Positions 10,101-14,001 of a stretch of DNA of 14,001 bases are shown one piece after another (positions within the stretch are counted from its first letter, which is position 1; each line of letters begins with the position of its first letter). This DNA is from Nephromyces sp. MM_2019 (lineage: Eukaryota > Apicomplexa > Aconoidasida > Nephromycida). The notes under the pieces are model-generated. The model did no database searches, was not told the DNA's origin, and worked only from the letters and a program-made list of their open reading frames with translations. A program made the translations under genes and the position numbers. The stretch lies in the NCBI GenBank assembly GCA_015657535.1, contig JADHZB010001944.1:1-14001 (forward strand), in the 5' to 3' direction.

Positions 10101-13100
10101 AGGTTTGCATTGATTGGTGTGTGTAGAGTATGATTCATTTTGAGGTGTGTGTGTCTGTTGATTTATGTTGTGTGTATTGGTTAGGTGTGTAGGGTGATTT
10201 ATACGTGTGTTATGTGATAGATCAGGTTTGGTGTGTGTTGTGTGTGTATGTGGTGGGTGAAATGTATGTAAGGTGTGTAATGATGGATCATGTGTTGTGT
10301 GTGTGTGTTGATTGATGTGTTGGGTGTGTGTAGGGTCATGATTAGGGTGATTCATGTGTATAGGTGTGTGTGTATGTTGATTGATGTGTTGGGTGTGTGT
10401 AGGGTCATGTGTGTTATTGTTATAGTTCACATATATGGGGAGATTATTTATATAGTGTGTAGGATCACCCTCGATAATGTGTGCCATATTTATAGGGTTA
10501 CCTTGATTAAATGTGTAATTAGAGAGTGTGTTATAATAATAATTAGGTATGTATTGTTTATAATCTGTGTGTTGTGTGTAATTGACCGTTGGGAGTGTGT
10601 GTTTGTAATGATTTGACAAGTGTGTATATGTTGGATAATAGTGTGTGTAAGCTGAATTATTTAAGTCAGGTTTATAATCAAATATAATAGGATGATAATA
10701 TGTGTTTGTAGGGTAAAGATTAATGTGTGGATGAAATAAATTATAGTATGGATTATTATTATTATTATTTGGGGGTAATTGTACAGGTTTAAGGGGGGGT
10801 GTGTGTAAGATAGATGGGTTAACATGTGTATTTGTATAAGGCAATAATCCCTTATTATTTTTATTTTGTTTAGGTTTGAAATGTGTGTTATTTCTATACT
10901 CTAAAAGATTGTTATTTGGGGGATTCTTTGTGTTTATAGTGTGTGTGTGTGTATGATTTAGAAGGTGTTTTGTTGGACCAAAATAATTGGTTTGATAGTG
11001 TGTGTGTGTAGCGTTTATATCAGGATATATAGGCTGTGTTGATAGCTCATTATATAGATAATTTGTTGTAGAATTGAGGGGGTAATATGTGTGTGTAGGA
11101 TAAGTATAGGATTGATTGGTAGGGTTAGATATATTGAAATGTAAGTGTGTAGGGTGTGTAATGTGTGAATTAATTGTATTGGAGTGTGTGTGAGGTATAT
11201 ATGTATTGTTGATATTGTTATTATTATTATTATTGTTATGATTATATCCTAAATCATGTGGCCTATGATTGGGTGTGTGTGTGTGTGTCGAGTTATTATG
11301 GTTTGGGTCATGTGTGTGTGTTGTATTATAAGGAAGGGGTGTTTCATGTGTCTGTGTGTGTGTTGTATTGTATTGGATTGGATCAAAGGTGTGTGTAAGA
11401 AGAGGTGTATTGTGAGGTGCTTCATGTGTGTGTGTATAAAGAGGTGTGTGTGTTGGATAATAATTGAGTGTGTATATAGGAGGGGGTAATTGTATAGTAG
11501 GTTCTCTAGGTACACACTCTGATTTTAATTTAGATTTCATTTTTAAAATTAAATTTTTTAATTTTGATTTGGTGGGTGTGGGGTCAGGTGTGAAATGTGT
11601 AGGTGTAGGTGTGATTTGATTATCTTTATGATTTCTACACTCATCTTCAACATCTACACACACATCTGGTAACTGTAAAAATGAACTCTCATCATCATCT
11701 ATTGCAGCACATTTACACACATTAGGATCATGTGAATGTGTAGGTGTGTGTGTATCAGGGTTTTCTATAGGTGTGTATGTATGTGTGTGTGTATCAGGGT
11801 TTTCTATATATGTGTATGTATGTGTGTGTGTATCAGGGTTTTCTATAGGTGTGTGTGTGTGTGTGTGTGTATCAGGGTTTTCTATATATGTGTGTGTATG
11901 TGTGTGTGTATCAGGGTTTTCTATATATGTGTGTGTATGTGTGTGTGTATCAGGGTTTTCTATAGGTGTGTGTGTATGTGTGTGTGTATCAGGGTTTTCT
12001 ATAGGTGTGTATGTATGTGTGTGTGTATCAGGGTTTTCTATATATGTGTGTGTATGTGTGTGTGTATCAGGGTTTTCTATAGGTGTGTATGTATGTGTGT
12101 GTGTATCAGGGTTTTCTATAGGTGTGTGTGTGTAATAATGAGGTGTGTGAAATTCTTGGTTTTCTATGTGTGTATGTGTGTGTGTATCAGGGTTTTCTAT
12201 AGGTGTGTGTGTGTAATAATGAGGTGTGTGGAATTCTTGGTTTTCTATGTGTGGATGTGTGTAGGGTTCATCGACATAGGAGAATTGATCTAATGTGTGT
12301 AAAGGGTCAATGTGTACAGATTGAGTGGGAGTGTGGTGTGTGTGTGAAAATGGGGGCTCAATACTCTCAGTTTGTTTTTCTAAGCTATTAAGAGATGTGT
12401 AAGGATTTGGAGTGGATGGGCGACTCATTTGGTAATGTGTATATGTGTTAGTTGATGTGTGTGTAGATATGTTAGTTGGTGTGTGTGTAGATGTGTTAGC
12501 TGATGTGTGTGTAGTAGTTTGAGGAGATGTGGTGGTTGAGGTGTGTGTGGCAAATGGGTGAAATATTGGGGGTGATGTGTGTCTAGTGTATGGACTATTT
12601 GTGCTAAATTGTGTAGGTGGAGGAGGTAAGGTGTGTGTGCTATGTAATGTGCTAAATTGGGTGTGTGTGTGGCTTTGGGTTGGTGAGCTGAGTGGTGTGT
12701 GTGAATAATTATGGGGTGGTGAGTTTAGTGGGGTGTGTGTGTGATTTTGGTTGGGTGAATTGATTGGTGTGTGTGTGTAATTTGGGTTAGGTGTACTGAA
12801 TGTGTTGAGTGGTGTGTGTATGTGTGTTTGAGGTGATGAGCTCGGGGCTGTGTGTGTGTGAATATGGCCTGCTGTGTTGGTTAAGTTGGGTATGTAATAG
12901 TATGTTTGTGAATTGTGTGTATTATATAAGATGGGTGACATGTGTATGTGTGTGTAATTTGGAGGGAGTTGGTTAGGTGGGGTGTTAGTGTTGTGTTCAC
13001 TATATGGGTTGGCTACATTGTGTGGTGTGTGTGTATTGTGTGGTATGGGTGTATTGTGTGGTGTGTGTGTATTGTGTGGTATGGGTGTATTGTGTGGTGT

Positions 13101-14001
13101 GGGTGTAATAGAAGGTGTGGGTGTAATAGAAGGTGTGGGTGTAATAGAAGGTGTGGGTGTGTTATGTGGTGTGTGTGTATTGTGTGGTGTGTGTGTGTGA
13201 TAATAAGTGTGTGTATTGGGTGGTGTGAGTGCATGATAATGAGTATGTGTATTAGGTGGTGTGTATGTATTGGGTGGGATATGTGCATACGATTGTGTGT
13301 GTGAGTAGGGAGGTGTGTGTGGGTAGGGAGGTGTGTGTGCATACGGTTGTGTGTGTGTATAGAACAATGTGTGTGTAAGATCAGATGATCTTATCAAGGG
13401 TGTGTTGGTTGGGCTTTTGGTAAGGGAATGTGTGTGAGAGGGTGATGATGAGTATGATGTGTGTGTAGGCTGATCAATAGGTGGTTTAATGGGTGATGAA
13501 GGGGTATTAGCTAATGTGTTTGTACTTGAGGGTGTGTGTGGTCTGTAGGGTATATGTTGATAAGTATTGGATGAGTATTGTAGGCTTTGGGGGATATATA
13601 ATTCTTTGGGAGGTGTGTGAGAGTGTGTGTGCGTGTGTGGGTTGATATAAGAAAAGTGTGGTGATGAGGGGTGGTTCAGTGGGGTTGATGTGTGTGTGTG
13701 TGTGTGCTTTGAAGATTTGGGGGAGTTATATATAATTGATAAATCATCGTTTGAACACACACCTAGGTCTGATGTGTTCCTAGTTAAATCTGTGTAAATT
13801 TTGTGTGTAAATGTGTCAGAATCTGTAGGCATATAAACTAATCCTGTGTGTGTGTCAGATGGGTAAGTAAATGTGTAATGATTTGTGTTGTGTGTAGTGT
13901 CTATATAGTGTGTCTTGTGTTCATTTGTTGGCTGCTGTGATGTATTATTAGTGCCTATTTCAGTGTGAGGTGTGTGTGTGTTGTGTGTAGGGAGTGGGGG
14001 G
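7176..14001 (-). CDS. Giant Thr/His/Pro-rich low-complexity protein with a C-terminal CCCH zinc finger, 5' end off the window
   Basis: I do not recognise this protein by name. One frame runs uninterrupted from the window edge to TAA at 7178-7176, at least 2274 codons. The first ATG is at 13832-13830, but the 56 codons upstream are also open and equally T/H/P-rich, so the start may lie beyond the edge. Residues below count from that ATG. THTHT tracts are everywhere. Tandem arrays include HNTPIPHNTHTP and PSITPT (about 220-250), IENPDTHTHTYTP (about 515-696), a 23-residue duplication (about 1140-1180), a THSEG-like array (about 1330-1375) and SQYVDTHT (about 1824-1910). Two Asn runs lie near 870 and 1022. 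A Lys-rich segment (KLKNLILKMKSKLK) lies near 755-770. The only clear domain is the CCCH finger at 2159-2177, then KKKKPIK and a 40-residue tail. CCCH fingers commonly bind RNA, so RNA regulation is a guess. A single 6.8-kb frame kept through this much CA repeat, plus the finger in the same frame, supports genuine coding. Confidence 0.85.
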   Translation of the reverse strand, partial: PPLPTHNTHTPHTEIGTNNTSQQPTNEHKTHYIDTTHNTNHYTFTYPSDTHTGLVYMPTDSDTFTHKIYTDLTRNTSDLGVCSNDDLSIIYNSPKSSKHTHTHTSTPLNHPSSPHFSYINPHTHTHSHTPPKELYIPQSLQYSSNTYQHIPYRPHTPSSTNTLANTPSSPIKPPIDQPTHTSYSSSPSHTHSLTKSPTNTPLIRSSDLTHTLFYTHTQPYAHTPPYPHTPPYSHTQSYAHIPPNTYTPPNTHTHYHALTPPNTHTYYHTHTPHNTHTPHNTPTPSITPTPSITPTPSITPTPHNTPIPHNTHTPHNTPIPHNTHTPHNVANPYSEHNTNTPPNQLPPNYTHIHMSPILYNTHNSQTYYYIPNLTNTAGHIHTHTAPSSSPQTHIHTPLNTFSTPNPNYTHTPINSPNQNHTHTPLNSPPHNYSHTPLSSPTQSHTHTQFSTLHSTHTLPPPPTQFSTNSPYTRHTSPPIFHPFATHTSTTTSPQTTTHTSANTSTHTPTNISTHTSTNTYTHYQMSRPSTPNPYTSLNSLEKQTESIEPPFSHTHHTPTQSVHIDPLHTLDQFSYVDEPYTHPHIENQEFHTPHYYTHTPIENPDTHTHTHIENQEFHTPHYYTHTPIENPDTHTHTYTPIENPDTHTHTHTYIENPDTHTHTYTPIENPDTHTHTHTPIENPDTHTHTHTYIENPDTHTHTHTYIENPDTHTHTHTPIENPDTHTHTYTYIENPDTHTHTYTPIENPDTHTPTHSHDPNVCKCAAIDDDESSFLQLPDVCVDVEDECRNHKDNQITPTPTHFTPDPTPTKSKLKNLILKMKSKLKSECVPREPTIQLPPPIYTLNYYPTHTPLYTHTHEAPHNTPLLTHTFDPIQYNTTHTQTHETPLPYNTTHTHDPNHNNSTHTHTPNHRPHDLGYNHNNNNNNNNINNTYIPHTHSNTINSHITHPTHLHFNISNPTNQSYTYPTHTYYPLNSTTNYLYNELSTQPIYPDINATHTHYQTNYFGPTKHLLNHTHTHTINTKNPPNNNLLEYRNNTHFKPKQNKNNKGLLPYTNTHVNPSILHTPPLKPVQLPPNNNNNNPYYNLFHPHINLYPTNTYYHPIIFDYKPDLNNSAYTHYYPTYTHLSNHYKHTLPTVNYTQHTDYKQYIPNYYYNTLSNYTFNQGNPINMAHIIEGDPTHYINNLPIYVNYNNNTHDPTHTQHINQHTHTPIHMNHPNHDPTHTQHINQHTHTTHDPSLHTLHTFHPPHTHTTHTKPDLSHNTRINHPTHLTNTHNINQQTHTPQNESYSTHTNQCKPTHAHDKESHTQNNYVYPTHNEALNTHTPPKTNPHTSHPIQTLDNSHTPSQSRNSVNINTHINNNTEYTHTVGNQVTEIDKHTKEIHTLGTHSEYKNPEGTHTEGTHTEGIHSEDKHKEFKYEFTHSEGTHNEFTHITKLSEFTKGETTLIDLDNNNTHTHTHNYNMDNLTHIEPLQTSTPNTHKHIHPTQRNNTPHNTPHNNTHTKQLNNTHITTKTNTVTHTKTKSNKNYNKSNKEYTHIHIKTGDNNTKLDKEYTHTHNKLSDNNSKLKAAIPLPIKTYTIHSNTPSSTSKSHTPKSKPSSFTPTHRPNKSIKHAQDTQFKPIFNLFNKFPTHKPSSPLLEFTHISNTLLIELSTHTTKNNSPIEHNSHTPNHPLIDIDTNGPLINLTHSQPLIKQANRPLIPNTFTHKIEDAPTENEYSYEDDFAENSKTISLKSYTPSYTPKPLYNVIAHTHIDWYSLNLLHTIGSDMPYIPIELNEKLTNSINHKSTNIYTHISKPECVEIDEKLMCVDTHKATNDTEKITDTLVESKHTHSSHLHTQDILHIPINDLPIDKTHTHPNDPYTPLETHDKPKNQTILDTHTSQYVDTHTSQYDDTHTSQYVDTHTSQYVDTHTSQYVDTHTSQYVDTHTSQYVDTHTSQYVDTHTSQYVDTHTSQYVDTHTVQNLNTHTVQNLNTHTIQPDINEQDHLTTPHLDTHTHLPIHSIDTTDSDINTQLHTHIEDTSNLQFGTHILFKGVSESQHTHITDSTYSTDFTHSTTKYVNSPHSTSLTQSPQSLSLSRMSDGQFTHTLDEGFVDNFDIQFTYDQPSTHCIDDSYTITHTSSPTPYTHESTHTPPITYTPSPTPPYHPTHTSTPPHNPTQTPQTPLHTPEITPIHPPTDILDTHIATKNVHTSPKLTHDVHTHHQNCKPCAFFWGKGCQNDVNCKFCHVCQPNKKKKPIKEQTNLMIIAREDFKLEYFRCKYSEAIAVS
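7302..7367 (-). other. CCCH zinc finger domain in the giant protein
   Basis: The segment reads CKPCAFFWGKGCQNDVNC followed by KFCHVC. The spacing C2159-x7-C2167-x5-C2173-x3-H2177 fits the C-x7/8-C-x5-C-x3-H class, usually an RNA-binding zinc module. Extra cysteines at 2156, 2176 and 2179 flank it. The CxPCxFFW lead and FCHxC end are, from memory, typical of alveolate CCCH proteins. It is followed by QPNKKKKPIKEQ, a basic stretch that could bind nucleic acid or act as a nuclear signal. Confidence 0.85.
8107..8359 (-). repeat. 24-nt coding tandem repeat, SQYVDTHT, ten copies
   Basis: The plus-strand unit is GTATCAACATATTGGGATGT plus GTGT, repeated ten times. Nine copies encode SQYVDTHT and one has Asp for Val (SQYDDTHT). 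Two copies carry a TAC rather than TAT codon for Tyr, alternating with TAT copies, which hints at duplication of a two-unit block. It continues into two VQNLNTHT units and one IQPD unit at 8050-8106. The unit has no stop in several frames, so long artefact frames exist on both strands here. Confidence 0.92.
9710..9850 (-). repeat. Degenerate THSEG/THTEG coding repeat
   Basis: The peptide steps through THSE, EGTHTEGTHTEGIHSEDKHK, EFKYEFTHSEG and THNEFTH. Units are 5 to 9 residues, based on TH(S/T)E(G/F), and more diverged than the SQYVD and IENPD arrays. The core copies are 18 nt (CCCTCAGTGTGTGTA-type on the plus strand). This stretch is unusually charged for the protein (Glu, Lys, His). Confidence 0.8.
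10307..10410 (-). repeat. 69-nt coding duplication (23 residues)
   Basis: GTTGATTGATGTGTTGGGTG on the plus strand begins at 10307 and again at 10376, a 69-nt step that keeps the frame. The peptide HDPTHTQHINQHTHT appears twice, separated by PIHMNHPN. It looks like a recent in-frame duplication. Confidence 0.85.
10752..10769 (-). repeat. Asn run (AAT)6
   Basis: Six consecutive ATT triplets on the plus strand encode six Asn between PP and PYYN. It is a trinucleotide expansion in a protein otherwise dominated by dinucleotide repeats. Confidence 0.85.
11217..11240 (-). repeat. Asn run of eight residues (mostly AAT, one AAC)
   Basis: Trinucleotide (ATT)n on the plus strand gives eight Asn followed by Ile-Asn-Asn. 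With the run near 10760 it shows that Asn expansion also occurs, as is common in AT-rich protist proteomes. Confidence 0.8.
11628..11733 (-). other. Cys-rich acidic island in the giant protein
   Basis: Near residues 700-735 the repeat pattern stops and the peptide reads NVCKCAAIDDDESSFLQL, then PDVCVDVEDEC. Five cysteines and ten acidic residues occur within about 32 residues, followed by Lys-rich sequence. It is the most complex segment outside the C-terminus and a candidate conserved motif. No known domain is recognised. Confidence 0.6.
11754..12260 (-). repeat. 39-nt coding tandem repeat, IENPDTHTHT(Y/H)T(P/Y)
   Basis: The core ATCAGGGTTTTCTAT on the plus strand starts at 11754, 11793, 11832, 11871, 11910, 11949, 11988, 12027, 12066, 12105 and, after a gap, at 12186. 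The first ten are spaced exactly 39 nt (13 residues). Between and after the last two lies a variant unit, IENQEFHTPHYYTHTP, present twice, making an 81-nt higher-order unit. IENPD is nearly invariant, while the T/H/Y/P spacer varies. Pro and Tyr at the variable sites come from single-base changes in the CA tract. Confidence 0.93.
13020..13165 (-). repeat. Coding repeats HNTPIPHNTHTP (36 nt, two copies) and PSITPT (18 nt, three copies)
   Basis: On the plus strand GTATTGTGTGGTATGGGTGT recurs at a 36-nt step, then GGTGTGGGTGTAATAGAA occurs three times at an 18-nt step. All periods are multiples of three. The peptide is Thr/Pro-rich and likely disordered. Neighbouring sequence (about 13200-13340) is a looser repeat of PPNTHTHYH and PPYPHTPPYSHTQ type. 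Confidence 0.85.

Noticed and set aside
11736..12293. Plus-strand 185-codon frame rich in Cys and Val
   Set aside because: It is the antisense shadow of the IENPD array; the 39-nt unit lacks stops in that frame.

Overview
The window looks like nuclear DNA of a microsatellite-saturated, AT-rich eukaryote. The main reasons are a gene split by GT...AG introns, kilobases of (CA/TG)n and (TA)n simple sequence, and no bacterial gene architecture. The standard genetic code fits both genes. I infer an alveolate, most likely an apicomplexan-like protist. This rests on the style of a C-terminal CCCH zinc finger (a CxPCxFFW...FCHxC type core) and on a compact, intron-broken Tom40. The inference is moderate to weak, and the species cannot be named from this window.

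Layout. Two genes are supported, both on the minus strand. (1) Positions 1 to 3475 hold a gene for Tom40, the beta-barrel pore of the mitochondrial outer-membrane import complex. No single open frame shows it: it comes from joining eight short exons (3475-3393, 2881-2630, 2303-2155, 1728-1652, 1158-1092, 971-883, 536-468, 388-298). Their phases are mutually consistent, giving 292 codons without a stop. The last exon or exons lie off the left edge. The introns are almost pure TA/TG/CA simple sequence. (2) Positions 7176 to 14001 hold one uninterrupted frame of at least 2274 codons, open through the right edge. It encodes an enormous Thr/His/Pro/Asn-rich low-complexity protein (THTHT tracts, with IENPD, SQYVD, PSITPT and other tandem repeats) ending in one CCCH zinc finger and a short basic tail.

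Positions 3476 to 7175 between the genes are intergenic or untranslated. They contain a GT-rich stretch (3476-4560), TA-rich blocks, a CA-rich stretch (4890-5330), a very AT-rich stretch (5331-6968), and a 22-nt minisatellite of eight copies just downstream of the giant gene (6969-7144). I see no RNA gene, transposon or CRISPR array.

The two genes share no visible pathway. What unites the window is that short CA/TG tracts have invaded every compartment. In the giant gene they are kept in frame and almost always in the CA orientation on the coding strand, so they read as Thr-His. In the Tom40 gene they are mostly confined to introns. The few TGTGTG tracts on the giant gene's coding strand fall in short acidic Cys-Val islands, which may be the functionally constrained parts of that protein.
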